64,000 nucleotides of DNA from Betaproteobacteria bacterium. GTDB taxonomy: Bacteria; Pseudomonadota; Gammaproteobacteria; Burkholderiales; Burkholderiaceae_C. The translations under genes and the position numbers were made by a program. The stretch's first letter is position 1. Each line of letters begins with the position of its first letter. Shown here in pieces: positions 15,297 to 24,115 of this stretch. The notes beneath the pieces are model-generated. The model had not been told where the DNA came from. It saw only the letters and a program-made list of their open reading frames with translations, and did not search any database. The stretch is from contig JADJWD010000002.1 of assembly GCA_016716535.1 (NCBI GenBank), positions 310,001 to 374,000 of the forward strand. Reading direction: 5' to 3'.

Positions 15297-16772
15297 ATGC
15301 GCTCGCTGTACCTGCGCATCTACCTCACGGTGGTGGCGGCGCTGGCGCTGTTCGCGCTGGTGTCGGGCTGGCTCGTGCAGCGCCACCTCGAGGAGCAACG
15401 TGCGCGCGTCGAAGCGGTGCAGCGCGAGCGCATGGCCGCCTGGGCCGACCTGCTGCAGCGCTCGCTGCCCGCGGCCGACGCGCCGCGCGAAGAGCAGGCC
15501 GCGGCGCTGCGCGACTGGTCGCAGCGCCTGCGCCTGCCGCTGGCGCTGGACGACGCCGAGGGCCGGCGCATCGGTGCCGCCGAGCAGTACACGCGGCGCG
15601 AGGCCGAAGGCCGGCCGGCCTTCACCGAGCGCGTGTTGACGATCCGGCTCGAAGACGGGCGGCTGCTGCGGCTGCCGCGGCTGCGGGCTGATCGCAACGA
15701 CCGGGGTGATCGCAGCGATCGCGTTGATCGCGGCGATCGCCTCGGAGGCTCCGGCCCGGGCGGAGTGCCGCCCGAAGGCGGGCCCGGGGGAACAGGCGCC
15801 GGCATGGGTCCGGGCATTGGCCCCGGCATGGGCGTGGGCCCGCCGCCGCGCCTGCCCGACACGCGCCGGCCGGTCGCGCCCTGGCTGCCCGGCCTGCCGC
15901 CCGGCATTCCAGAAGGTGTGGGCCTCGCGGCGCTGCTCGCCGTGCTCTTCATCGCCGTCGCCGGTGGCGCCTGGCCGGTCGTGCGCCGTTTGACGCGCCG
16001 GCTCGAATCGCTGAAGCACGGCGTCGAGGCCTTCGGCGCCGGCGACCTTCACCGGCGCGTGCCCGAAGACGGCCGCGACGAGGTGGCGGCGGTGGCCGCC
16101 AGCTTCAACCGCGCCGCCGCGCAGGTGGAAGCACTTGTCGGCTCGCACAAGAGCCTGCTCGCCAACGCCAGCCACGAACTGCGCTCGCCGCTGACGCGGC
16201 TGAAGATGGCGCTCGAGATGATCGAGGACGCGCCGGCCGATCAGCGTGCGGCGTTGAAGCGCGAGATCGACGCCGACATCGCCGAACTCGACGCGCTGGT
16301 CGAGGAGGTGTTGCTCTCGAGCCGACTCGACGCCAAGGCCGTGCTCGACGCCGCCGAGCCGGTGGCGCTGCTGCCGCTGGCCGCCGAAGAGGCGGCGCGT
16401 GTCGGCGCCGAAGTGAGCGGCGAGCCGCTGCAGGTGCGCGGCGACGAGCGCCTGCTGCGCCGCGCGCTGCGCAACCTGCTCGAAAACGGCCGCCGCTACG
16501 GCGGCAACGGCGCGCTCGAAGTGGCGCTGGCGCGTCGCGGCCCGCAAGCCGAAGTGCGCGTTTGCGACCGCGGGGCCGGCGTGCCCGAGGCGTATCGCGA
16601 GCGCATCTTCGAGGCCTTCTTCCGCCTGCCCGGCCACGCCGAGCGCGCCGGCGGCGTCGGCCTCGGCCTGGCGCTGGTGCGCCAGATCGCCGAACGCCAC
16701 GGCGGCCACGTGGCCTGCGAGGCGCGTGAAGGGGGCGGGAGCTGCTTCGTGCTGACGTTGCCAGCGGGCTGA
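15297..16772 (+). CDS. Sensor histidine kinase with repetitive Gly/Met-rich periplasmic insert
   Basis: A 491-residue membrane kinase. TM1 is about residues 8-28, TM2 about 207-228 (LAALLAVLFIAVAGGAWPVV), then HAMP, HisKA with His293 in NASHELRSPLTRLK, and an ATPase domain with N, G1 and G2 boxes (LLENGRRYGG, DRGAGVP, GVGLGLAL). The periplasmic loop has ordinary sequence to about 130, six Asp-Arg-x repeats (132-149), and then a Gly/Pro/Met stretch including MGPGIGPGMGVGPPP. This Met/Gly tract resembles that of the Spy-like partner upstream, suggesting a shared ligand, perhaps a soft metal. The stop is 7 bp from the convergent MATE gene. Confidence 0.9.
   Translation: MRSLYLRIYLTVVAALALFALVSGWLVQRHLEEQRARVEAVQRERMAAWADLLQRSLPAADAPREEQAAALRDWSQRLRLPLALDDAEGRRIGAAEQYTRREAEGRPAFTERVLTIRLEDGRLLRLPRLRADRNDRGDRSDRVDRGDRLGGSGPGGVPPEGGPGGTGAGMGPGIGPGMGVGPPPRLPDTRRPVAPWLPGLPPGIPEGVGLAALLAVLFIAVAGGAWPVVRRLTRRLESLKHGVEAFGAGDLHRRVPEDGRDEVAAVAASFNRAAAQVEALVGSHKSLLANASHELRSPLTRLKMALEMIEDAPADQRAALKREIDADIAELDALVEEVLLSSRLDAKAVLDAAEPVALLPLAAEEAARVGAEVSGEPLQVRGDERLLRRALRNLLENGRRYGGNGALEVALARRGPQAEVRVCDRGAGVPEAYRERIFEAFFRLPGHAERAGGVGLGLALVRQIAERHGGHVACEAREGGGSCFVLTLPAG
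15690..15743 (+). repeat. Six in-frame 9-bp repeats (Asp-Arg-x) in the sensor kinase
   Basis: Six consecutive 9-base units of the form GAT-CGC-nnn (one is GAC-CGG-GGT) encode D-R-x six times at residues 132-149. The unit length keeps the frame, so copy number could vary without inactivating the kinase. The units carry GATC/CGATCG palindromes. Confidence 0.85.
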
Positions 16773-16779
16773 CCGGCGC

Positions 16780-18162
16780 TCAGGCCGCCGCGGCCTCCTC
16801 GCGCCGACGCACGCGCAGCGTCCACGTCAGCAGCGTCAGCAGCGCCAGCGCGGCGACCACGAGCGATGCCGTCGCGGCGAACCAGAACCCAGGCGCGCCG
16901 TGCAGCGAGCGCGGCGCGATGCCCCACGTGTCGAAGCCGAGCACGACGCCGCCACCGAGCCCGAGGCCCCAGATCGCGACCGCGTAGATGACCATCGGTG
17001 CGGTCGCGATGTGCCAGGCGCGCAGCACGAAAGCGGCCAGCGTCTGCACCGCGTCGGCGAGGTGGAACACCGCCACCCAGGCCACCAGCGGCAGCGCCGC
17101 GGCGACCACCGCCGCATCCGGGCTGTACAGCCGCACGACACCGTCGCGCAGCGCGTAGACGGTGCCGCCGAGCAGCGCCGCGAGCGCGCAACCGATCGCC
17201 ACGCCATGCCAGCCCAGGCGCATCGCCTCGTCGTTGCGGCGCGCGCCGATGCTCTGCGCGACCAGCGTGCCGGTGGCGTTGGCCATCGCCATCGGCAGCA
17301 TGAACATCAGCGAGACGAGGTTGGCAGCAATCTGATGCCCGGCCACCACGGTGGTGCCGGCGCGCGCGATGAAAAGCGCCATGAAGCTGAAGCCGGTCAC
17401 CTCGATCAAGATCGTCATGCCCATCGGCAGCCCGAGCTTCAGCAATGCGCGCAGCGCCGCGGCGTCGGGGCGGTCCAGGCCGCGGCCGAAGAGCGCGAAC
17501 GGCGCGTAGAAGCGGTCGCGCCGCAGCACGGTGAACGCCAGCAGCACCTGCGACCACATGACGACGGCCGTGGCGATGCCGCAGCCCACCGCGCCCAGCG
17601 ACGGCACGCCGAGCGACGGCGCGCCGAACACGAGCAGCGTCGACAGCGGCACCTTCAGCGCCAGGCCGCCGATTTGCAGCGCCATCACCGCCTTCGGCCG
17701 CGAGACGGCGGTGTTGAAGCCGCGGTAGATCGTGAACAGCAGCGACGCGGGCAGCGACAGCGCCAGCGCCATCAAGTATCCGCGCACCTTCGCTTCGACC
17801 TCGGGCCCCGCCTTCGCCAGCCACAGGAACGGCTGCGGAAACGCCAGCAGTGTGCTGCCCAGCAGCGACAGCACGAGCACGATCCACACCGCCTGGTGCA
17901 CCTGCCGGCCGGCGCCTGCCAGGTCGCGCGCGCCGAACAGCCGCCCGGCGATCGGCGACAGCGCGAGCACCACGCCCATCAGGCCGATGAAGACGGTGAT
18001 GTAGGCCGCGGCGCCGACGGACAGCGCCGCCAGCTCGGTGGCGCCGTGGCGCGCGACGAGCATCGTGTCGACGGTGCTGAAGGCGAGCACCGAGACCTGG
18101 CCGATGAACACCGGCCAGGCGAGCGGGGTCAGGCGGCGGGCGCTTTCGGTGAGGGTGATCAA
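16780..18162 (-). CDS. MATE-family multidrug/toxin efflux transporter
   Basis: A 460-residue protein with about twelve hydrophobic segments in the two-fold MATE arrangement. Family landmarks are LAWPVFIGQVSVLAFSTVDTMLVARHG at the N-terminus, GHQIAANLVSLMFMLPMAMANATGTLVAQSIGA midway and a basic tail (RRREEAAAA). MATE proteins export organic cations or drugs using Na+ or H+; substrate unknown. The start is probably TTG 18162, whose bases overlap the TGA of the DUF3717-DUF1289 gene (TTGA), so expression is likely coupled. A longer frame reads back into that gene with no similarity. The gene converges on the sensor kinase. Confidence 0.9.
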   Translation of the reverse strand: MITLTESARRLTPLAWPVFIGQVSVLAFSTVDTMLVARHGATELAALSVGAAAYITVFIGLMGVVLALSPIAGRLFGARDLAGAGRQVHQAVWIVLVLSLLGSTLLAFPQPFLWLAKAGPEVEAKVRGYLMALALSLPASLLFTIYRGFNTAVSRPKAVMALQIGGLALKVPLSTLLVFGAPSLGVPSLGAVGCGIATAVVMWSQVLLAFTVLRRDRFYAPFALFGRGLDRPDAAALRALLKLGLPMGMTILIEVTGFSFMALFIARAGTTVVAGHQIAANLVSLMFMLPMAMANATGTLVAQSIGARRNDEAMRLGWHGVAIGCALAALLGGTVYALRDGVVRLYSPDAAVVAAALPLVAWVAVFHLADAVQTLAAFVLRAWHIATAPMVIYAVAIWGLGLGGGVVLGFDTWGIAPRSLHGAPGFWFAATASLVVAALALLTLLTWTLRVRRREEAAAA

Positions 18163-18629
18163 GCGCCGCCTCGCCCCGCGCCCGCCGCGACGAAGCGGCG
18201 CGGGTCGGGATGGTCTTCGCCGGTGGCCAGGCGCGCGCGCTCGGCATAACGGTTGAACCGCCAGGCCGTGCCTTCGTGCGTGATGCGGTGCCAGACCTCG
18301 CGCTTCTCGGCCGGGCTGAACTCGGGCCAGCGCTGCACTTCGACGAACGTGCGCCCGCATCCCTTGCACACCGCATCGCCCTGGCTCGTCGAGCAGATCG
18401 CGATGCATGGCGCGTCGGGCGTGCTCGCGTACCAGGCCAGCCAGGCTTCGCGCGCGGCGGCCGGCATGCTCGTCTCGTCGGCCAGCGGCTCGCGGTAGTA
18501 GACCATCAGCGCGTAGACCTCGGCCAGCGCGCGCACTGGTGCGCAGGCGCTGATGCCGTCGGGCGACGGCGAGCGCTCGCGCCACCAGTTGATGGCCGAT
18601 TCGATGTCGGTGATGTGGATGCCGGCCAT
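18159..18629 (-). CDS. DUF3717-DUF1289 fusion protein
   Basis: A 156-residue protein with two small domains. Residues 1-55 match DUF3717 (ITDIESAINWWRER, a helical betaproteobacterial domain). Residues about 70-125 are DUF1289, with PCIAICSTSQGDAVCKGCGRTFVEVQRW, a four-cysteine pattern (C-x3-C ... C-x2-C) likely to bind Zn or Fe-S, then EKREVWHRI. The function of neither domain is established. The four-base overlap with the downstream MATE start shows co-translation, but that does not by itself indicate a shared function. The start at 18629 begins directly with the conserved domain. Confidence 0.85.
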   Translation of the reverse strand: MAGIHITDIESAINWWRERSPSPDGISACAPVRALAEVYALMVYYREPLADETSMPAAAREAWLAWYASTPDAPCIAICSTSQGDAVCKGCGRTFVEVQRWPEFSPAEKREVWHRITHEGTAWRFNRYAERARLATGEDHPDPRRFVAAGAGRGGA

Positions 18630-18725
18630 TGCGCGGGCGAAAACAACAACGGCCCGCGCGGCCCCGATGCGGGCCGCGCGGGCGCCGTGCTCTTCAAGCG
18701 ACGTGAAGTGGCGCTTGTCGCCGCG

Positions 18726-18923
18726 TCAGCCCGCGGCGGGCGCGTAGCCGGCTTCGGCGAGCTTGGCGAGCACCGCCTCGCGCGGCGCGCCGGTCTCGAT
18801 CTGCACCTTGTGCGTCGGCAGGTCGACCACCACCTTCGCTTGCGGGTCGGCCGCCTTCACGGCCTCGGTGACGGCGCGGACGCAGTGGCCGCAGGTCATG
18901 TTGGGTATCTGCAGATCGAGCAT
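18726..18923 (-). CDS. CopZ-like copper chaperone (heavy-metal-associated domain)
   Basis: A 65-residue single HMA domain. MTCGHCVRAV provides the metal-binding Cys-x2-Cys at residues 11 and 14; the remainder (VDLPTHKVQIET, LAKLAEAGY) follows the ferredoxin-like fold of CopZ/Atx1. These proteins carry Cu(I) in the cytoplasm and hand it to the N-terminal domains of CopA. It sits head-to-head with the CopA gene, 75 bp apart, so both are probably induced together. No CueR-type or CsoR gene is present nearby. The start follows the family length; the open frame upstream on this strand is only a shadow of copA. Confidence 0.88.
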   Translation of the reverse strand: MLDLQIPNMTCGHCVRAVTEAVKAADPQAKVVVDLPTHKVQIETGAPREAVLAKLAEAGYAPAAG

Positions 18924-18998
18924 GGTGAGTGGCGTGGATCGAGGGTTGAAGACCGCAATGATGATCCAATCCGAGGGCCTGCTGCTTCGAACGCCGTG

Positions 18999-21635
18999 AT
19001 GACCCCGCCCGCCGCCACCGCCACCGCCACCGCCACCGCCACCGCCACCGCCACCGCCGCGCTGTCGCTGCCGATCGACGGCATGACCTGCGCCTCGTGC
19101 GTGAAGCGGGTCGAGAAAGCGCTGGGTGCGTTGCCCGGCGCCGGCGAAGCGAGCGTCAACCTTGCCACCGAGTCGGCGAGCATCGCCGCTGGCAACGACG
19201 GCGCGTCCGCACCCGACCTCGCCGCCACAGTGGCCGCGGTCGAGAAGGCCGGCTACGAGGTGCCACGGCAGGCGGCCCGATTGCGTATCGCCGGCATGAC
19301 CTGCGCGTCGTGTGTCGGCCGCGTCGAGAAGGCGCTGGCCCGCGTGCCGGGCGTGCTTGCGGCGACCGTCAACCTCGCCACCGAGACGGCCGAGATCACC
19401 TGGGCCGGCCGCGCCAACAGCCGCGCCGAGACGCAGGCAGCGCTGCTCGCCGCGGTGACCAAGGCGGGCTACGAGGCGAGCCTGGTCGGTGAAAGCGACG
19501 ACGGCGCCGCGGCCGCTGACGCATCGCCCACCGCGTCCTGGTGGCCACCGAGCGAAGGCACCCGCGTCGTGCTCGCCGCGCTGTTGTCGCTGCCGCTCGT
19601 CGCGCCGATGCTGCTGATTCCGTTTGGCGTGCACTGGATGCCGCCGCCGTGGGTGCAGTGGCTGCTGGCGACGCCGGTGCAGTTCTGGCTCGGCGCGCGT
19701 TTCTATCGCGCCGGCTGGAAGGCGGTGCGCGCCGGCGCCGGAAACATGGATCTGCTGGTCGCACTTGGCACCAGCGCCGCTTATGGCCTGAGCATCTTCG
19801 TGCTGCTGCGCTCGCTCGGCGAAGAACACGTGCACGACCTGCCCCTGTACTTCGAGGGCTCGGCGGTCGTCATCACGCTCGTGCTGCTGGGCAAGTGGCT
19901 CGAGGCGCGCGCCAAGCGCCGCACGACCGAGGCGCTGCGCGCGCTCGAGTCGCTGAAGCCGGCGACCGCGCGTGTCCGTCGTGAAGGCCGCGAGATTGAG
20001 TTGCCGCTCGGCCAGGTGCAGGTCGGCGACGAAGTCGTTGTGCGGCCCGGCGAGCGCGTGCCGGTGGACGGCACCGTCGTGCAAGGCGCCAGCCACGTCG
20101 ACGAATCGATGCTCACCGGCGAGAGCCTGCCGGTGGCGCGCGGCGAAGGTGATCGCCTCGCCGGCGGCGCGCTCAATGGCGAAGGGCTGCTCGTGCTGCG
20201 CACCACCGCCGTCGGCGCCGAGACGATGCTGGCGCGAATCGTGCGCGGCGTCGAGAGCGCGCAGGCGAAGAAGGCGCCGGTGCAGCGCCTCGTCGACCAG
20301 GTCAGCGCCGTCTTCGTGCCGGTGGTGCTGGCGGTGGCGTTGCTGACGCTGCTCGGCTGGGGGCTCGGCGCCGGGCGCTGGACCGACGGCTGGCTGAACG
20401 CCGTGGCCGTGCTCGTCATCGCCTGCCCGTGTGCGCTGGGCCTGGCGACACCGGCGGCGATCATGGCCGGCACCGGCGTGGCGGCGCGGCGCGGCATCCT
20501 GATCAAGGACGCCGAAGCGCTGGAACTCGCGCACGGCCTCGAGGTGATCGCCTTCGACAAGACCGGCACATTGACCGAAGGGCGGCCAAGGTTGGCGGAG
20601 TTGCGGGCGTTGGGTGATGGGCCCCAGGGATGCGAGGTGGCGCTGGCCGAAGCGGCGGCGCTGATGGCGGGCAGCGAGCATCCGCTGGCAAGGGCGGTGA
20701 AGGAGGCAGTGGGTGCGAACGCGACTCACGCGAACGGATCGGGCGTCCGCGCCGTCCCCGGCCGCGGCGTCGAGGGTGTCGTCGACGGCCGTGCGCTGCG
20801 CCTGGGCAGCACGCGCTGGATGGACGAATCAGGTGTGCCGTTAGGCCCCGCGCGGGCCGAAGCCGAGGCGCTTCAGCAGCATGGCCACACCGTCTCGTGG
20901 CTCGCCGAAGTCCCCGCCAATGCCCTGCCCCGCGCGCTGGCCCTGCTGGCCTTCGCCGATACGCCCAAGCCCGAGGCCGCCGACGCGGTGGCGCGATTGC
21001 AGCGCATGGGCCTCGTCTGCGCGCTTGTCTCGGGCGACAACGCCGGCAGCGCCGCGGCGATGGCCGAGCGGCTGGGCATCGCCGAAGTCCGCGCCGAGGT
21101 GCTGCCCGAGGACAAGGCGCGCATCGTCGGCGAGCTGAAGCAGCCGCGGGCCGGCGCGCAGCAACGGCACGGCAAGCCACGCCCGCGCCGCGTCGCGATG
21201 GTCGGCGACGGCATCAACGACGCGCCGGCGCTCGCCGCCGCCGACGTCGGCATCGCGATGGCCACCGGCACCGACGTGGCGATGCACGCCGCCGGCATCA
21301 CGCTGATGCGCGGCGACGTGTCGCTCGTCGCCGACGCGATCGACATCTCGCGCCGCACGACGCGCAAGATCCGCCAGAACCTGTTCTGGGCGTTCGTGTT
21401 CAACGCGCTCGGCATTCCGGCCGCGGCGATGGGCCTGCTGAACCCGGTGATCGCCGGCGGCGCGATGGCCTTCAGCAGCTTCTTCGTCGTCAGCAATGCG
21501 CTGCTGTTGCAGCGCTGGCGCGGTGCCGGCGCAGAAAGCGCAGAAAGCAGCCCCGCGCGCGCCGCCGCTCAGGCGGCGCAGCCGGCCGGCAGCGCCGAAG
21601 CCGCCGCGGTGGCCACCGGCTCGGGGATGCGGTAG
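18999..21635 (+). CDS. copA: Copper-exporting P1B-type ATPase
   Basis: An 878-residue CopA. After a low-complexity (Ala-Thr)7 start come two HMA domains with GMTCASC, Cys31/34 in the first and a second GMTCASC about residues 103-109. Then come the transmembrane region, the actuator loop (DESMLTGESLPV), the intramembrane CPC at 476-478, phosphorylated Asp520 in DKTGTLTEG, and the hinge GDGINDAPALAAADVGIAM. It exports Cu(I) from the cytoplasm using ATP. It is divergent from the CopZ-like gene. The last 22 codons overlap the convergent xdhC gene by 67 bp and are Ala/Ser-rich, so probably not functional. The ATG at 18999 has no strong Shine-Dalgarno. Confidence 0.95.
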   Translation: MTPPAATATATATATATATAALSLPIDGMTCASCVKRVEKALGALPGAGEASVNLATESASIAAGNDGASAPDLAATVAAVEKAGYEVPRQAARLRIAGMTCASCVGRVEKALARVPGVLAATVNLATETAEITWAGRANSRAETQAALLAAVTKAGYEASLVGESDDGAAAADASPTASWWPPSEGTRVVLAALLSLPLVAPMLLIPFGVHWMPPPWVQWLLATPVQFWLGARFYRAGWKAVRAGAGNMDLLVALGTSAAYGLSIFVLLRSLGEEHVHDLPLYFEGSAVVITLVLLGKWLEARAKRRTTEALRALESLKPATARVRREGREIELPLGQVQVGDEVVVRPGERVPVDGTVVQGASHVDESMLTGESLPVARGEGDRLAGGALNGEGLLVLRTTAVGAETMLARIVRGVESAQAKKAPVQRLVDQVSAVFVPVVLAVALLTLLGWGLGAGRWTDGWLNAVAVLVIACPCALGLATPAAIMAGTGVAARRGILIKDAEALELAHGLEVIAFDKTGTLTEGRPRLAELRALGDGPQGCEVALAEAAALMAGSEHPLARAVKEAVGANATHANGSGVRAVPGRGVEGVVDGRALRLGSTRWMDESGVPLGPARAEAEALQQHGHTVSWLAEVPANALPRALALLAFADTPKPEAADAVARLQRMGLVCALVSGDNAGSAAAMAERLGIAEVRAEVLPEDKARIVGELKQPRAGAQQRHGKPRPRRVAMVGDGINDAPALAAADVGIAMATGTDVAMHAAGITLMRGDVSLVADAIDISRRTTRKIRQNLFWAFVFNALGIPAAAMGLLNPVIAGGAMAFSSFFVVSNALLLQRWRGAGAESAESSPARAAAQAAQPAGSAEAAAVATGSGMR
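19014..19055 (+). repeat. Hexanucleotide tract (GCCACC)7 at the start of copA
   Basis: Seven perfect GCCACC units encode Ala-Thr seven times at codons 6-19 of copA. Such tracts can change copy number by slippage; since the unit is six bases, the frame is kept and only the N-terminal length would vary. Confidence 0.9.
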
Positions 21636-22585
21636 CCGTAACGCACCGCGGTGATCTCCGCGAGGATGCTCACCGCGATCTCCGGCGGCGTGCGCGCGCC
21701 GTTCTTCAGCCCCACCGGGCCGTGCAGGCGCGCCAGCGCCTCGTCGGCGAGGCCGAAGTGCTCCTTCAGCCGCTCCTTGCGCTTGGCCTGGTTGGCGCGC
21801 GAGCCGATCGCGCCGATGTAGAAGGCCGGGCTCACCAGCGCTTCCATCAACGCCATGTCGTCGAGCTTGGGGTCGTGCGTCAGCGCGACGATCGCCAGGT
21901 GCCCGTCGGGCGCGAGTGCGCGCACCGTGTCGTCGGGCATCGTGCGCACGAGCCGGACATCACTGGTGGGCCCTTCGACCTTGAAGCCCTCGGCGTACTC
22001 GTCGCGCGGGTCGCAGACGGTGACCTGGTAGCCGAGCGCGTGCGCCATCGGCGCGAGGTACTGCGTCAACTGCCCGGCGCCGATGATCAGCATGCGCCAG
22101 CTCGGGCCGTGGTGCGTGATCAACTCGCGCTCGGAAAGCGCCAGCTCGTCGTTGGCGTTGCCTTCTTCGAGCGTGACGACGCCGGTGGTCAGGTCCAGCC
22201 GCCGGCGCACACGCTCGCCGCGCTTCAGCCGATCGAGCAACTGCGGCAGTTGTGAATGTGGCGCGACGGCTTCGAGCACCAGCTCGATCAGCCCGCCGCA
22301 CGGCAGCCCGAAGCGGTGCGCCGAGTCGGCGTCGATGCCGTAGCGCACGACCTGCGGCCGGCCCGTGACGAGCGTGCCGGCGCGCGCCTTGTCGACGAGG
22401 TCGTCCTCGATGCAGCCGCCCGAGACGCTGCCGGCGACGAGCCCATCGCCGCGGATCGCCACCGCCGAGCCCGGCGGCCGCGGCGCCGAGCCCCAGGTGC
22501 GCACGATGGTGCCGAGCGCGACGCGATGGCCGGCCGCCACCCAGGCGGTGATCTGCTCGAGGATCTGGCGGTCGACGTTGTCCAT
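21569..22585 (-). CDS. XdhC-family protein (molybdenum hydroxylase accessory)
   Basis: A 338-residue XdhC/CoxI family member. The N-terminal domain has GTIVRTWGSAPRPPGS and GSVSGGCIEDDLV, including the conserved Cys. The C-terminal Rossmann domain has MLIIGAGQLTQYLAPMAHALG and ends FYIGAIGSRANQAKRKERL and GLKNGARTPPEIAVSILAEI. XdhC binds and sulfurates molybdenum cofactor for insertion into xanthine dehydrogenase or related hydroxylases. No xdhA/xdhB or aldehyde/CO dehydrogenase gene lies nearby, so its client is elsewhere. Its 3' end overlaps copA antisense by 67 bp. Confidence 0.9.
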   Translation of the reverse strand: MDNVDRQILEQITAWVAAGHRVALGTIVRTWGSAPRPPGSAVAIRGDGLVAGSVSGGCIEDDLVDKARAGTLVTGRPQVVRYGIDADSAHRFGLPCGGLIELVLEAVAPHSQLPQLLDRLKRGERVRRRLDLTTGVVTLEEGNANDELALSERELITHHGPSWRMLIIGAGQLTQYLAPMAHALGYQVTVCDPRDEYAEGFKVEGPTSDVRLVRTMPDDTVRALAPDGHLAIVALTHDPKLDDMALMEALVSPAFYIGAIGSRANQAKRKERLKEHFGLADEALARLHGPVGLKNGARTPPEIAVSILAEITAVRYGYRIPEPVATAAASALPAGCAA

Positions 22586-22664
22586 GGCAAGCCCCCGTGC
22601 AAAGCCGCCATCAACGGGCGGCGCGCGGCCATTTTGCCTATGGCGCCAAAGCCCTCAGAAGCCC

Positions 22665-23036
22665 TCAGAACCGCCGCTCGATCGCCAGCGACACCGGCTG
22701 CGTGCGGTGCGGCGCCCACAGCACCCGCGGCGCATAGGGGCCGTGGCCCAGCGTCGCAGCCACGGCGAGCAGCGGCACCACCTTTGCTTCGCTGTAGCCG
22801 GTGGCCGCGGCGGCGGTGAACGTCACGTCGGTGAACGGCCCGACGTGATAGCCGCTGCGCCAGGTCCAGCCGAGGTAGACGGTGTCCTTGTCCAGCGAGT
22901 TGCGGTAGGCGCCGGCCGTCACGCCGCTCGGCGCCACGGCGTAGATGCCCGGCGTGAAGCGGCGCGGGTGCGCGCCCGGGTCGAGGTCGCCGAGGTGCGC
23001 GCTCAAGAGGTGCAAACCGAGGATCCAGCCTTCCAT
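22665..23036 (-). CDS. Hypothetical protein, 123 residues
   Basis: A small protein with an open frame and GC-biased third positions on this strand. It begins MEGWILGLHLLSAHLGD without a clear signal peptide; the centre has strand-like glycine/aromatic patterns (GIYAVAPSGVTAGAYRNS, TVYLGWTW), followed by alternating small residues and a terminal LAIERRF. The pattern recalls short beta-rich proteins seen in phages and proteobacterial genomes, but I cannot name a family. The Shine-Dalgarno is weak. It sits alone between xdhC and corA on the same strand, with about 80 and 113 bp gaps. Confidence 0.55.
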   Translation of the reverse strand: MEGWILGLHLLSAHLGDLDPGAHPRRFTPGIYAVAPSGVTAGAYRNSLDKDTVYLGWTWRSGYHVGPFTDVTFTAAAATGYSEAKVVPLLAVAATLGHGPYAPRVLWAPHRTQPVSLAIERRF

Positions 23037-23149
23037 GCCAACGCCCCGTTTCGGGCCAAGGAGATGGAAGGGATTTCGGCCGCTCGCGGCGGCCGGTTAA
23101 GCCAAAAGTCGAAGGCTGCGCGGGTGCAGCTTGAAGTATCAAGAGTCCC

Positions 23150-24115
23150 CTACAACCAGCCCGCGCGCCTGAAGCGCCAGTACATGAACGCGGCGGCGGC
23201 GCAGATCGCGCCGATCGCCATCACATAGCCGTAGCGCCACTTCAGCTCGGGCATGTGCTCGAAGTTCATGCCCCACACGCCGACCAGCGCCGTGCACACC
23301 GCGAACACCGCGGCCCAGGCGGCCAGCCGCTTGGTCGTCTCGCCCTGCTCGATGGCCACCATCGAGACGTTGACCTGGATCGCGGTGCCGATCGTGTCGC
23401 GCACCTTGTCGACGGCGGCGTGGATTCGCAGCAGGTGGTCCTGCACGTCGCGGAAGTAGTCCTGCACGCGGGCGGCCACCGGCGGCACGCGGCCGCCGTG
23501 CAGTTTGTCGGTGACTTCCAGGAGCGGCGCCACCGCGTGCCGCAGCAGCGTCGCGCGGCTCTTCAGCGCGTAGAGGCGCTCGATGTTCACGCGCGCCGCG
23601 CCGCGGTCGAAGATGTGCGCCTCCACCGCTTCCAGCTCGTTCTCGAGCGAATCGACGAGCGGGAAATAGCGGTCGACCACCGCGTCCATCAATGCATAGA
23701 GCACGAAACCGGCGCCGTGGCGCAGCAACTCGGGCTCGCGCTCGCAGCGCTCGCGCACGCCGAGGAAATGCTGCGTGCTGCGGTTGCGCACCGAAAGCAC
23801 GAAGTTCGGGCCGACGAAAACGGCCACCTCGCCCGAGATCCACTCATCGCGCTCGGGCTCGATGAGCTGGATCACCGCGAACAACGTGTCGCCGAACTCC
23901 TCGAGCTTGGGCCGCTGATGGCCCTTCAACGCGTCCTCGACGGCCAGCTCGTGCAAATCGAACTCGCGCTGCATCAACGCCAGCTCCTCGGCCGTGGCGT
24001 CGCGCAGCGCCACCCAGACGAACGTGCCCGGCCGCCGCAGATGCACCGCGATTTCCTCGATCGGAATGTCGGCGAGCTTGCGGCCTTCCTGGTAGACGAC
24101 GCAGTTGATCAGCAT
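23150..24115 (-). CDS. CorA-family magnesium/divalent cation transporter
   Basis: A 321-residue CorA. A long soluble N-terminal alpha/beta domain with VEDALKGHQRPKLEEFGDTLFAVIQ leads to the long stalk helix and two C-terminal transmembrane helices. The selectivity motif GMN lies at the end of TM1 (VGVWGMNFEHMPEL). The protein forms a pentameric inner-membrane channel for Mg2+, and in some members Co2+, Ni2+ or Zn2+. I used ATG 24115 (MLINCVVYQEG), the usual CorA N-terminus; a start 13 codons earlier is open but neither has a Shine-Dalgarno. Confidence 0.92.
   Translation of the reverse strand: MLINCVVYQEGRKLADIPIEEIAVHLRRPGTFVWVALRDATAEELALMQREFDLHELAVEDALKGHQRPKLEEFGDTLFAVIQLIEPERDEWISGEVAVFVGPNFVLSVRNRSTQHFLGVRERCEREPELLRHGAGFVLYALMDAVVDRYFPLVDSLENELEAVEAHIFDRGAARVNIERLYALKSRATLLRHAVAPLLEVTDKLHGGRVPPVAARVQDYFRDVQDHLLRIHAAVDKVRDTIGTAIQVNVSMVAIEQGETTKRLAAWAAVFAVCTALVGVWGMNFEHMPELKWRYGYVMAIGAICAAAAFMYWRFRRAGWL

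Noticed and set aside
21569..22585. Xanthine dehydrogenase operon
   Set aside because: Only XdhC is present; both neighbours (copA and a small hypothetical gene) are unrelated.
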